Shown: positions 41,181 to 53,083 of the stretch, in pieces | Layout of the letters: the number at the start of each line of letters is the position of its first letter | Numbering within the stretch: the stretch's first letter is position 1 | Source: Branchiostoma floridae | Lineage: Eukaryota; Chordata; Leptocardii; Amphioxiformes; Branchiostomatidae | NCBI RefSeq assembly: GCF_000003815.2 | Contig: NC_049991.1 | Coordinates: forward strand, 13,468,762 to 13,532,761 | DNA length: 64,000 bases | Direction of reading: 5' to 3' | Made by a program: the position numbers and the translations under genes | The notes under the pieces: model-generated | Seen by the model: the letters and a program-made list of their open reading frames with translations, nothing else | Database searches by the model: none | What the model was told of the DNA's origin: nothing

Positions 41181-41189
41181 AAAGGATAT
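41181..41189 (-). other. U12-type (AT-AC) 5' splice site of channel intron 1
   Basis: Reading the minus strand, the exon ends ...TCCTGGCC and is followed by ATATCCTTT, a full match to the 5' splice-site consensus of minor-spliceosome AT-AC introns. No usable GT donor lies at the point where similarity to Cav3 proteins stops. The split codon CC+N gives the proline that family members have at this place (N-P-W-F). Voltage-gated sodium and calcium channel genes are classic carriers of U12 introns. The matching acceptor was not found. Confidence 0.8.
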
Positions 41190-41620
41190 GGCCAGGAGAT
41201 GAGCTTAATGCACCACAGTCGGGGCTTGTGTGTCTGTTTGAGGAAGCAGAAGGCGGTCGGTGCCAGTTCGGGGTACGGCTGGACATCCTGAGCTTCGGAC
41301 CGTTCCTCCGACTCATCTCCGCTGGTGGGCGGATCGGGTACGATCTCGTCGTTACATGGCCTAGGCGATCTGGGTGGAGGGCTAGCTTCGGGCTTGCCTT
41401 CTTCGCTCATCGCCGCCGAGATCTCTTCCGAGCTTTCCCGCTCCGGTTCGCAGCTACTCGTGCTCTTGTTATCATCACTTTCGCTCGAGGAGTCGGCTTG
41501 TCCATCTGTGGGCTGAGGCGCGGGAGCCGGGCTCTTGAGGGGATCGTCGGTGGAGGACTCGGGGGACCCGGTGTCATCACACCCGCCAGGCGCGGGCGTG
41601 GGCTCGGCCGGCTCCGACAT
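41190..41620 (-). CDS. First coding exon of a T-type (Cav3) voltage-gated calcium channel alpha-1 subunit
   Basis: This exon encodes the cytoplasmic N-terminus of a low-voltage-activated calcium channel, a plasma-membrane pore-forming subunit. The ATG at 41,620 is preceded in frame by a TGA five codons upstream, so the start is firm. The exon holds 143 codons plus two bases (phase 2). Residues 1-112 are a low-complexity Ser/Glu/Pro/Asp-rich tail. Residues 115-143 carry the diagnostic block PYPELAPTAFCFLKQ...KPRLWC. It matches the vertebrate Cav3 N-terminus (PYPALAP...FxL, RPRxWCL, NP) that sits just before the first membrane helix IS1. The open frame ends at the AT-AC-type donor at 41,189. 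The rest of the channel must lie to the left and I did not find it in the window. An HVA channel or NALCN is less likely because the block is Cav3-specific. Family assignment is strong; the CACNA1G, H or I symbol cannot be given because invertebrates usually have one Cav3 gene. Confidence 0.85.
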
Positions 41621-42480
41621 GCCCTTGTTTCTCGGTCAGCAGCGAATTTTCTCAGAACATCAAGGTACAAGAAGAATCCACGGTCCTGACACATCCCAGA
41701 AGTCTGGGCCAACTCTCCAGCCCAGCCATAAATGGAGGAGTAAATCTGGGCGGGCACCAGGCGCAGCTGGACGGGCTGTCAGCGGCACACGTCAGGACAT
41801 GTTGAGGTGCGTACGGGATGGGCGAAAACCTGACGATCTGCAGCGCTTTTCTCCAAAATGGCGTACCGGCAGTCGTAATCCGGCTCCTCCGGCGTTGTCT
41901 TCACGAGAACTACAGACAACGCGAAACACCGTTCCCACACGGAGTACCGCTTTGGTCAGAACCGGTCAACGTTAGTCCGGAGCCAAGGGTACACCGAGAC
42001 AGTCCTGTCCGGGAACACCTGATGCTTCTCTCCTGAAATCCCAATCAAATGACCAAATAACCCAAACGTTTCTCCATAAAAACTGCCCAGAAATTCCGAC
42101 TTTCCCCGATAAATCCCATTCCTTCGGTCGGGATATGTAGTCTGGGAGTCCGAGTGTCCTTTGTGATGATCCTTTTGGCTAGAATCGGTAAAAATCCTCG
42201 ATTTTCCCCGGAGCGCAAGTCGGACAGGTTCCCTCGCTCGCGTGCCCGTTTCCCAAACAACATCGAAAGGCGGCGAGCTGAGCCTAATTATTCACCACGT
42301 CACGTGACACAGAACAGGGAAAGTTTGCGGGCACGGGCCGCTGCGCGTGGGAGAAGTCTTTCACGGTTTTATTGTGCCGTAAAAATAGTCGCAACAACAT
42401 TAATATTTTACGTGGTAAATGCCACGACAAATATTGTCTCGTACGTTGCGTATTTGGTACAAATATGAGTTTGCCGTGAC
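41250..42480 (-). promoter_or_regulatory. CpG-rich 5' region and probable promoter of the channel gene
   Basis: CpG density and GC content rise sharply across the first exon and about 850 bases upstream of its ATG, then fall back to the AT-rich background near 42.5 kb. The stretch near 42,295 contains overlapping CACGTCACGTGAC (E-box/CRE-like). No TATA box is obvious. A CpG-island-type promoter with the 5' UTR between 41,621 and roughly 42,300 is inferred; the start site cannot be placed from sequence alone. Confidence 0.5.
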
Positions 42481-45399
42481 GAGAACGGAACAGTCTCTAT
42501 GGAACACAAGGAGGTTTCAAAGTCAAACGACTACATGTAACGTTATATGTAACGTTATACGTAGTAGTCACACAGAATAAAAGTATTACAACACATCGAT
42601 CCTTACGTGCACTTCTCCCAGGGAAGGTCTTTCGCACAAGAAAACTATTGCGCGTTTTCCGCTTTTTTGGAAATCTTTCGTGACTAACAGGCAGACGAGC
42701 AAAAATTCAGCGAACATCTATTCCAACATTTAAGTAGTAAAAAGAAGAAAAGCGTCTCCATGTCGCCAGTGACGTTAGACCATGCTCAAAAGGCATGGTA
42801 TTCAAGTCAAGAATCGGCAGCAACCCATTGAATGCCTCCTGCAATTAGATAGTCAAATGAATTAACTTTGTTGTACGCAGAGGCTCCGGAAAAGGAATGC
42901 AAGCTATTTTACTTCACGTCAAATTGGTTGGGTGCAGGCTCTGACTAACTCAGACTCGCTTGATGTTATAAACATTTCATTGAATACCAGAAATGTTTTC
43001 TTAGTCGTAACTGGAACGCAGTAATTATATGGGAATTAAGTTGTTTGTCCTCGGGCATGGAAGTGTCTTACGTTGAAAATCCCCTGTCGTCCGGAAAGTG
43101 TCACGAATTTTCAAGGCGTGCAATAAATATAAGGGACTAACCAGTAATGCTCACATGGCTCATAACGTGTACATTGGGGATTTTATATGTACGAAATCCA
43201 CCGGGAGCTTAAGTACTCACGATAAAGCTGTAGCGAAAGGCATAATGGAAATGGGCAAACGCCGAAAAAATAAACAAAACATGAATTTCAACGCTCCACC
43301 AAAGCCTTTTCCAGCAAGCTGACGTCAAGAAACAAATCTGCATGGTATAATGAATCTCTATCATACATTTTCCGTGGTTGTTACAGAGATATGTGTCTAT
43401 GTGCACCCACTCTGCCTTAGATATAACTTTGACGTAATTTTGGTTATGGAAAGAAAATATACTCTGAGATCTTAACACAAGTCGAGAGCGTATTTCATTC
43501 GAGAGACTAGTCCTGGGTTTCAGTGGTCAGTGACTCTGTGACAAAAGCGTCCTTATGCGTTCCTGAAAGAAACAGCAGCCTCAAAGTGCTCGCCAAGGCG
43601 CCAAAGACTAAAAAAGCGACATGGAATCATCTTAGATGTTTTATATGTTGATACATTGGAAGGGAGGCGCGGGATTTATTTTGTCTTAAATTCATGAGAT
43701 CAAAACCTGGGAGAATTGTACAATCATTTATTCTTTAATAAACTCCCTGCTACGTAATGAACATCATCATCATACCAACCTAATCACGAATTGTGAGTCA
43801 CAGAGCGCTCTCCTGATTCTCGTTTCCAATCTCACATCCACGAGCCGATCGAATTAACGGAAGACACTTTGATGGCTTTCATATCGTAGCAATTTATTAC
43901 TGATGATACAATTCATCAAAGATAGTCGTTATCTTTCAAATCGACATCTCGGTGATGGCTGGTGCTCCTTTGCTTTGCTCTATGTGTGTAAGTGGGACGA
44001 TCACGGTACAGATCAGGTCGACTTCGTGACGCAAAGTGAACTCATGTGTGTTGACTGGCACAACTGACAATCTAATCTTCCTGTCTGTAATCGTGAGTCG
44101 TGACGCATACATCATGTTTCAGTTCACACTTCACTCAAGCCTTCCTAGGTTTAATCACGGGTTGCTTTTATTCAGTCCCCAGAGGTATACAGACTTTCAT
44201 GGTTCTCTATCTATCTTATTCATTCATTGTATCAGGCCTAGGCTTCTTAACATCATGGACAGTATACGGACATTTACAAATTACATCTCATTTAATTAGG
44301 TGGTGTAAAACTGAGTGGGCGCAAGCTATACTGTAGCTATTCTTTTGGATGTGATCCATTAACATACACTTCATAAACAACATGGCACAGGAAAATAACA
44401 TAAACTATACTCGGACAGACATTCACAATGAGTGATAAAAAGTCTACATGATGTCCCTACACCATGGTAAGTTCCTACACTTTGGTATCGGTTGAAAATC
44501 CCCAGACAACCATCAACCTTTCAACAGGACCTTCCTTCTCTCTTTTGTAGCGTGAAAGACTATATGATTAATGAATGTGATGTATGTTACACATCAATGA
44601 TGGGCGGGAAATGATCACTCAACATGGGAGAGGAAAAAAACGAAAGCTGTCCATTCTTGACGGGAATAAACTTCATAATACGTCTCCACTCCCACCACTT
44701 CCATCAAGGAACGGTTTTGCAAAACAATAAAATGTCCTTGATACGTAAATGAAGGTTAGACATATCTAGGTAATAAGATACGCCAAACAGCAGTTACTCA
44801 AATAACTGCATATGATTTTGGAAACGGTCAGACGTTTCTTATAGCTTACTCTCAGGTAGCACCCACTGTCACGCGTCCTGGATCCCACTTCTGACACCAT
44901 ATCACGCGTCCTGTCTTGTCTTGGACTGTGGAGAGTTCCAATTACTGACACCACTCCAGACTGCACTTTTTACAGTTTGTTATCGGAGTCTCTCATAAGT
45001 TACATGCCACATGTTACATCCACTACCTTCCATCACTGACACTGCTTTCTGTTGAAAATCAGTTTTTATACCCTATGAATTGATCTGTGAAGGAGGTAAA
45101 GACAAAATTTAGATAGTCCAATGGGAAATAAGTGTAAGACGAAGTCAACTCAAGGTTGATGCAAATGACTAAATTATCTCCTGTTGGTTGAGTACCGTGA
45201 GGAGCTAATGCTAGTTCCTGTACTCAAACAACAGTCGCTAATTATCCTTGCTTCCTTGTTATGTCTCGATGATTTATGCTTATTCCGTACACATTCCTTA
45301 CAATGTACTTTTCATATCAAGTCGTATGACACGTATGGCACGTTTTGGGTGGCGGTCGGATCATCAATCACGCTGGCTTGCTGGAACACAGACACGCGG
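42481..45399. other. Intergenic sequence upstream of the channel gene
   Basis: No gene recognised. Open frames are short and lack domains. A stretch at 44,840-44,960 carries a primer-binding-site-like motif on the minus strand, described separately. Confidence 0.5.
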
Positions 45400-45735
45400 G
45401 TTACTAGAATTCATCTTCCTGATTAATACATGCCTCTGAGATTGTTAAAGGTCATGAAAATGTGTGCACGTGGTAAAAAGGCACACGGGTTACTAGAGGT
45501 CATCCCACTGATGCCTGAGACATTGTTAAATGTCATGAACATGTGCGCACGTGGTAAAAAGACACAGGGGTTACTAGAGGTCATCCCACTGATGCCTGAG
45601 ACATTGTTAAAGGTCATGAACATGTGTGCACGTGGTAAAAAGGCATACGGGTTACTAGAGTTCATTCCACTGATTAATAATGCCTTATAGATTGATAAAG
45701 GTCATGAAAATGTGCGCGCGTGGTAAAACTAAAGT
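45400..45735 (+). repeat. Tandem array, 81-88-base units, four copies
   Basis: GGTCATGAACATGTGTGCAC type anchors occur at 45,451, 45,532, 45,613 and 45,701. Between them lie GTGGTAAAAAGGCA and GGGTTACTAGAGGTCAT. Because 81 is divisible by 3, both strands stay open across the array, which explains repetitive short frames that are not genes. Confidence 0.93.
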
Positions 45736-45799
45736 TTATCCTAACAAGAGACCCAAGTCTACAAAAACACTCCGCCCAAATATAACATACATACCCCTA

Positions 45800-46170
45800 A
45801 AATGTTTGTATCACTTCCTGTCCAGAAATAAGTAAATGCGAGCTCTAATGTTAGACTCATTTATTAACTATACTTTATACTCACTATACTACATGTACTT
45901 CGTAAACGTTGACTAAACAATAGTAAGTAAATCTATCACAATTAGTATGCACTACGTCCTAAAAACTTACCAAAATAAGTAAATGTGAGCACTAATGGAA
46001 CGCTCATTTATAATCCATGATTGATATTCACTACGATCCTAAAACATCCTAAATGTTATGTACTACGTCCTAAAACTTCGCCCAAAGAGAATGAGCGCAC
46101 TAATGTTACAATAATTGATTAAACATATTTGACATCCGTCCTAAAAACTATCCAAGAATCTAAAATCAGT
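45800..46170 (+). repeat. Diverged tandem repeat, about 110-130-base spacing
   Basis: CACTACGTCCTAAAAACTT and AAATAAGTAAATGTGAGCAC with CTAATG..ACGCTCATTTA recur three to four times with substantial divergence. Confidence 0.65.
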
Positions 46171-46409
46171 ACATGCCGCTGTAAGGCCACACACATTCAT
46201 GAAGCGTTATGGATATGCACTGCGATGACGCTCTAAAAGTTAAACTTATGATTCTAGCAAAGCTGTTACCAGCGATTTAATCAGAAATGATTTGCCTGTA
46301 TAGTTATCAAGCTCATCTTTTGTACGAAGTTATATTATAAAAAAAACATTCAATGAAAGGAATGTTTCTGGGTTCACTACGCCCGGACAAACCCGTAGAC
46401 TATAAAACA

Positions 46410-46591
46410 CTAAATAGCAAAGGCACTGGCTTTTTCGTCCATCCACTGTATGATCTTTTCAGCTCCCAGCTTCTTCACAATCTTGACCATGGTGATCACA
46501 TCGCCTTCTGCGGTATGAGCGACCTCTGGCGGAGGTGCAACGCTAAACAAGTTTTCGTGAAGTCTCGGGAGGCTGAAACTTCTGAACTGAC
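46410..46591 (-). CDS. TREX-A coding exon 3 and stop
   Basis: A 182-base terminal exon. The acceptor is TACACAG|GTCAG. It encodes QFRSFSLPRLHE, the proline-rich PPPEVAH stretch, ExoIII HTAEGD and a short helical tail ending FAI before TAG. It is nearly identical to the last exon of TREX-B. Confidence 0.92.
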
Positions 46592-49118
46592 CTGTGTACA
46601 GGATAGATAAAACATCAGTATACAGTAAAATATTATCTACGCTAATTGTAGTCTTGTATCAAAACGGCTGTTGCCATTCGAAACGGCCAATGACATATCG
46701 TTGAACGGTACAATACGCCAGCATCGACGTTTCATGGCTTATGAATTAGAGGAATTGGCATTTAGACGCTTAAAGCTTCAGGCTTTTGAAAATCTTTTGA
46801 CGGATTTGAACCCGAGTTGTTGCACTTTCTTTTGTCCTTAATAAGATTTTTTACAACACCGTCAATCAAGCCTTGAGAGGGAAGCGCGACTACTGCCTGT
46901 ATTCTTTTACTAATTCAATGTAATTCGGGGAGTCTTACCTGCATAGAGGTGCTTCATGGCCAGCATTGAGTCCACGCAGAGGACATCCTTCGGAAACAGA
47001 CCCGCGGTTTTGGATCTCCTCAGCTCCGACTTCAAAACCGGGAAGTCGAACCAATCGCCATTATGTGCTACCAGGCATACTGGTGGTTCCTGGCGGTTTA
47101 ACAGGTGCACCAGCGATTTCATCAGATCTTCGTCGAATACACGATGTTTTCCCAAGCTCTGGTTTGTCAGGTTGGTGATCTCGGCGGCTTTGGGGTGGAT
47201 GGCCTGGGTTGGTCGAACGCAGGCCGTGAACTTGTCCATGACTCGGGGTAGCGAGGCGCCCCCTGGCGGCACGGTGGTGCCACTCAGGAGCTGGTCACGG
47301 CGAACCGCCGCCAGACTGGAATTAAAAACGTGATATAAGAAAGTACCGCGAAGTGAAACTGATCTCGAAGTACCCAAAATCATTTCATCAGGTTGGTAGA
47401 ATATAGAATATTGGAGAAATCCTCTTCACAGCTAGAAGCTCTGAGGAAGATATCTGACATGCATCGAGACGTAAGAAGGTAAGAATCACTGGTTGTGAAG
47501 AAGAATTCTCCAATATCCTGATCTAGGGATAGTTCCACAAAATTCTTCAATTCATTTTGTCCCACTACAAAGCAAGAGATCACAGATGCTGAATTCTACA
47601 TAACTCGCAGATGTAACAAATGTAAATTCCGTATCCTATTCCAGTGTACCAGATTTGCTCACATTATCTGCAAAGAAGATTCTGGGCATAATTTGCCTGT
47701 ACTCATAATCACTTTCTTTGAAAGTACATATGCTGCGAATTATATCCCTCGTAGTTTATGGAACTACGACCTCACAGTGTTATAGTCCAGGCACATTGAA
47801 ATCAAACCAAAACCAAATATCCTTCGGCACAATGGTGTCCAAATTTCGTCAGGAGCTGTCAGAAGTCTAACGTGTCGCACCTGTATGTGTGCATGATGGG
47901 AAGAGTAACTGATATCTCTAGGTCATGTCTGTAGGTCATGGTTACATATATGCAGGTTACAGGTCACAGGGAGCTGACTTTATCCAAACACTTGGTAGCT
48001 GCGGTCAGTACACAAGACCTTTGTGTGTCCTTCACATTTGCTTCTGCAGACGTTCATAACATTTAGTGCGGCACAGGGTAACAGAGAAAGGGCCATATGG
48101 ACAAACTGTGTTCCAATTTTCATAATCTGTATGAAATTTGTTCATCCTTAACATTAAAGTCATCTTCACCTTATTTATACACGTTTCAATCTTCTAACTA
48201 ATGTTCCTCTCTATCTCATCTATATCCGCAACTTCTTGAAAAGACCTCATGATCATGTTCCTTACTAGTAATACTAGGCTCGATCCACATGTCTTTGAAA
48301 AATAGTACAAATTGGCCGTTTAGAGGAGTTGACCGCCAACTAACTCTTCTGGTGTGTTATCTGCAGTTAATTGCACGTCGGATAAACGCACACTTCGGTC
48401 AATTGCACGGAATCCCCAAATCCGGTGGTGGTGCGGCCCAACTGGGTAACTTCGCATTATCGCACACGCCGGATAATTGCACGGCATTCGCTGGCAAATT
48501 GGGTGTGCAATTAAGCGGCTTTCACTGTATTTGGTAAATGTCTACTATTTCCAGCAGCACGTGGAGCCTGGTAGAGGCTAATGTAGCCTGGATGCCAGAC
48601 TGTTTTCATGTAGCCTGGATGTCAGACTGTTTCCAGGCCCTACTCAGACCAGCTCCTCGGCTCAAGTCCAGGGCCAAAAGGTCCCCTGAGCATCAGCGTC
48701 GGCTCGTTTGGGACGACCTTTGATGCGTTTTTGTCGGGCTTTCTGTTTTGTCAGTTTTCCTGGTTTATTTGCTGTTGGTACTTTAATACCCGGCCTTACC
48801 CCAGTACGTGGTCATTCAAGAAAGGCGTCAGTGCTCCTCACAGGAACCATCAAACTATCATTAGGGGTCATCATTTTGTCGCGCCAGGATTAACACCCAT
48901 CCGGCAAGTGTAGCGTTGCATTCAAGCAAAAAAAAATTTCCACTCATACGGATTGACGAAATGCATGCATTGCAAAAATACCTGATCTCCGTGATCTGGG
49001 GTTCGTCTTCTTCCAGGCCAGTTCTGAGGTCAGTTGTTTCCAGATCCAAGAACACGAAGGTTTGGATCTGGACTGGTGCTGCTTTATTAGCTTCCTCTTT
49101 CGCGATTGATGTCGCCAT
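46410..49118 (-). CDS. TREX-A: TREX1/2-like 3'-to-5' DNA exonuclease, three coding exons, 231 aa
   Basis: A DnaQ/DEDDh exonuclease that removes nucleotides from DNA 3' ends. Exons are 49,118-48,982, 47,315-46,939 and 46,591-46,410 (stop TAG). All junctions are GT-AG with phases 2 and 1, and 137+377+182 bases give exactly 231 codons plus a stop. ExoI is DLETT (D25, E27). ExoII is AHNGDWFDF (catalytic D136). ExoIII is HTAEGD (H197, D202). The family block PRVMDKF...AEITNL and a proline run (APPPEVAH) are present. Length resembles TREX2, and there is no C-terminal membrane tail as in mammalian TREX1, so a soluble nuclear or cytosolic enzyme is expected. ExoI is followed by Asp where most members have Gly (DLETTD), but all five catalytic residues are intact. 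In both this gene and TREX-B a good acceptor (CAG|AGA) lies a few bases before the ATG, which suggests a 5' UTR intron. Confidence 0.92.
46592..46938 (-). other. TREX-A intron 2
   Basis: A 347-base GT-AG phase-1 intron. No gene or repeat was recognised inside it. Confidence 0.85.
46939..47315 (-). CDS. TREX-A coding exon 2
   Basis: A 377-base exon of exactly the same length as TREX-B exon 2. The acceptor is AATTCCAG|TCTGG and the donor GCAG|GTAAGA. It encodes LAAVRRDQ, the VMDKF block, AEITNL, and ExoII with H130, N131 and D136. Confidence 0.92.
47408..47516. repeat. Imperfect inverted repeat, dispersed-element fragment
   Basis: ATATTGGAGAAATCCTCTTC at the left end pairs with GAAGAATTCTCCAATAT at the right end. 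The interior includes CTGAGGAAGATATCTGACA. No coding capacity is supported. Confidence 0.45.
48325..48527. mobile_element. pogo/Tigger-like MITE remnant
   Basis: The right end CGGCTTTCACTG followed by TA matches the inverted ends seen at 34,044-35,147 (CAGTGGAAGCC). The interior repeats TTAATTGCAC, GGTCAATTGCAC and GGATAATTGCAC. A left end with the same terminus was not found, so the element looks truncated or diverged there. Confidence 0.5.
48581..48634 (+). repeat. 27-base tandem duplication
   Basis: The unit beginning ATGTAGCCTGGATG and continuing CAGACTGTTT occurs twice head to tail, with few differences. Confidence 0.8.
48982..49118 (-). CDS. TREX-A coding exon 1
   Basis: Holds 45 codons plus two bases and encodes ExoI (DLETT, residues 25-29). 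The ATG at 49,118 is chosen because TREX-B has an ATG at the equivalent place. An upstream in-frame alternative at 49,154 would read through a strong polypyrimidine tract ending in CAG|AGAAATG (exon edge 49,122). The donor is ATCAG|GTATTT at 48,981. Confidence 0.88.
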
Positions 49119-49122
49119 TTCT

Positions 49123-50385
49123 CTGTTCAACAGAAACAGAAAACGTTTAATCACTCAGTGCTCAGCGCTCACCGACGTACTCTCCAAGAGGAGCGCCGGT
49201 GTAATTTTTCCGACTACTACTATATCTCCGCGACTCAACCTCTGCTTGGAGTATCGACGACGGACATTGAAAGAGACGGCCAGATCACGTATAACTGCCC
49301 GACTTATCATTCCAACATATACAGAAATGCAATTTACGGAGTATGGCTCCACACGATCATTTAATGCAATTCATGCTCTTAACAGACAGAATTTGGATAG
49401 CAACTGTACAAATGTCGTTTTTCTATATAATTTTCAAGTGTTAGCTGTTAGACGTACCTGGGGTAATGACTTGAACGTGTATCTGTGGATCCTATGTGAA
49501 GCGTGAAAAGTCTGTCCACATCAATCTGCAGTTCTGCACCCCGTTCGAATTCACTCTACAATGGTATCTAGCTGGCCGTTGTGTTCTGATTCCACCACTG
49601 ATGTCACCAAGCGATGCAATATTTGCCCGATTTCAGCAATGGGTGCAATCTTGACTTCCCGTATTCCTTGGAAATCCCAAGGACTTGGAAATCCCCAGTT
49701 TCAGTTTTCTTCCTTTTCATTGGCCGGACTGACCCATTGCGACATGGGGTGATATTCTGGTGTCATCAATCAATTCAACACAGCTTTGCAAAAGGGGTGA
49801 AGACGTTAGGTAGAAATATAGGTAAATGTGTGTTAAAGTGATTGCTTTTAGAAATAGGAAGTTTTTTTTTACCTCCCCTACGCCAGCTGTCAGCCACATG
49901 CTGCAGCTGTGTCAGCTGTGCTGTGCGGCGCCAAATAATTATTGCCAGATGGGGTGCAGGGCTACCCAAATAGCGAGCGGTCATAAACCCCAGCCGCCGA
50001 GAGATTGTGTAAACAAACAAAGGAACAAACAAACATAAAATTGCCACATCATGATCTTTGGAATGGGGAAACAAGAATGGTTTGTGATAATATTATTACG
50101 ACTTTCGTCTTTTAAGAATGGTTTGTGAGAATATTATTAGGACTTTCGTCTTTGGGCCAAGTCAACGGGCTGTGCACGTCGTGTTGACGGTTTGACTTGC
50201 CGCGACTTCAGTGAACATATTGGGTGTCTCTGGGTACACCATCTGGTGACCGTGTTTTTGCAATGATAATCTGTAATTTTGTTTCCCGAAACCAAAGAGC
50301 TTTTATGATCTTTTCTCAAAGCTCATTGCCGAAACGGATGACAAATATCGTCAAAATCTATCCATCGCTTTTGAAGTCGTTTATT
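49123..50385. other. Upstream region of TREX-A
   Basis: Expected to hold the TREX-A promoter and a 5' UTR exon. A candidate UTR donor TCG|GTGAGC at 49,172 would make a 50-base intron ending at the CAG before the ATG. Clustered CAGCTG E-boxes occur near 49,885-49,920. The start site is not identifiable. Confidence 0.35.
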
Positions 50386-52203
<1,818 letters not shown>

Positions 52204-53083
52204 GTGCCGGAGTTCAACATGAGGCTGTGTGCAGTGGTCGGCTGCGGTAATGGAACATATCAACCAAGGCGGTTTCAACCTTCTTGTATCAACTTTAAAA
52301 AAAGGAAGTCAGGGACATGTCCAAATAAAAACATGGAACAAAAAAAGGATTTTGATGATGCAACTGTCCCCAACCTTTCCAGCTATGCATTTCCCACTGA
52401 CAAGAAAGACCCATGGTCGGACAAAACTGTTCTTGCTCACAGATTGCCAACACTTGGGTTCGCTTCCTGTCTGTTACACTACAACCACTGATAGCATGGC
52501 CAAGTAGAGCTGCAATTTCCAAGACCTTGTCACCACAGTTCAAGAAACAATGTAGTAGAATAAGATGCATAATTGATTGTACAGAAATATTTATTGAGAG
52601 ACCTAGATCTTTAGACTTACAAGCCTCCACATGGTTTGACTATAAAAACACAATACTTTAAAGCCGTTTGTAGGGATCACACCAAATGGACACATCTCCT
52701 TTCTTTCAAAGACCTATGGCGGAAGAGCCTCTGATGTGTTCATTACCTGGGACTGTGGCTTTTTAGATTTGGTTGATCCAAATGACGTTATAAAAATAAT
52801 GGCAGATAGGGGATTTCCAATCCAGGAGGACCTGATGCTGCTGAATGCAACACTATAAATACCACCAGCAGCATAGGGGAGGCGACACATGACAAGAGAC
52901 AAAGTAAAGAAAACAAAAACTGTTGCAAACTTGAGGATCCGCGTAGAGCGTGCTAACAATCGACTGAAGGACTTCAAAATCCTGGAGGGTACATTTCCCA
53001 TAACACTCATGTCAGCAGTAGATGACATTATCAACGTCTGTGCTGCATTGGTTCGGAACCTGCAGCTAGACTTGGTCAAATAA
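52204..53083 (+). pseudogene. Broken THAP/DDE transposase (IS5-like, Harbinger/ISL2EU type)
   Basis: A relic of a cut-and-paste DNA transposase, read in four blocks. 52,219 onward encodes RLCAVVGCGNGTYQ (C-x4-C start of a THAP-like zinc finger) and later FPTDKKDP. A second frame (52,413-52,661) encodes AWPSRA and then IIDCTEIFIERP, with the first catalytic Asp. A third frame from 52,673 encodes GITPNG, GGRASD and MADRGFPIQEDL, with the second Asp. The same frame continues after stops at 52,856 and 52,874 into RIRVERANNRLKDF, with the final Glu. The block order and spacing match DDE_Tnp_4 proteins. At least two frameshifts and two in-frame stops mean it is dead. Low similarity to any host gene and the surrounding transposon debris support a mobile origin. 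Confidence 0.85.

Larger units (their letters stand above)
1..41189 (-). other. Long intron-like region downstream of the channel first exon
   Basis: By orientation this is transcribed downstream of the Cav3 first exon. No conserved Cav3 segment (IS1 helix, S4 arginine repeats, pore loops) was recognised on the minus strand. Base composition is AT-rich, and reading frames are short and not conserved-looking. It is read as one intron longer than 41 kb, although small or diverged exons cannot be excluded. Stretches without a separate entry hold dispersed repeats or nothing I can identify. Confidence 0.5.
47316..48981 (-). other. TREX-A intron 1 with repeat insertions
   Basis: A 1,666-base GT-AG phase-2 intron. 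It carries an imperfect hairpin repeat (47,408-47,516), a pogo-like MITE remnant ending at 48,527 and a 27-base duplication (48,581-48,634). The equivalent TREX-B intron is only about 350 bases, so most of the difference is inserted DNA. Confidence 0.8.

Noticed and set aside
41162-41975. Plus-strand frames of 146-175 codons across the channel exon and its upstream region
   Set aside because: They are shadows of the GC-rich minus-strand exon and CpG-rich promoter, with no domain.
46956-47333. Plus-strand 125-codon frame opposite TREX-A exon 2
   Set aside because: Antisense shadow of a real exon; the same happens opposite TREX-B.
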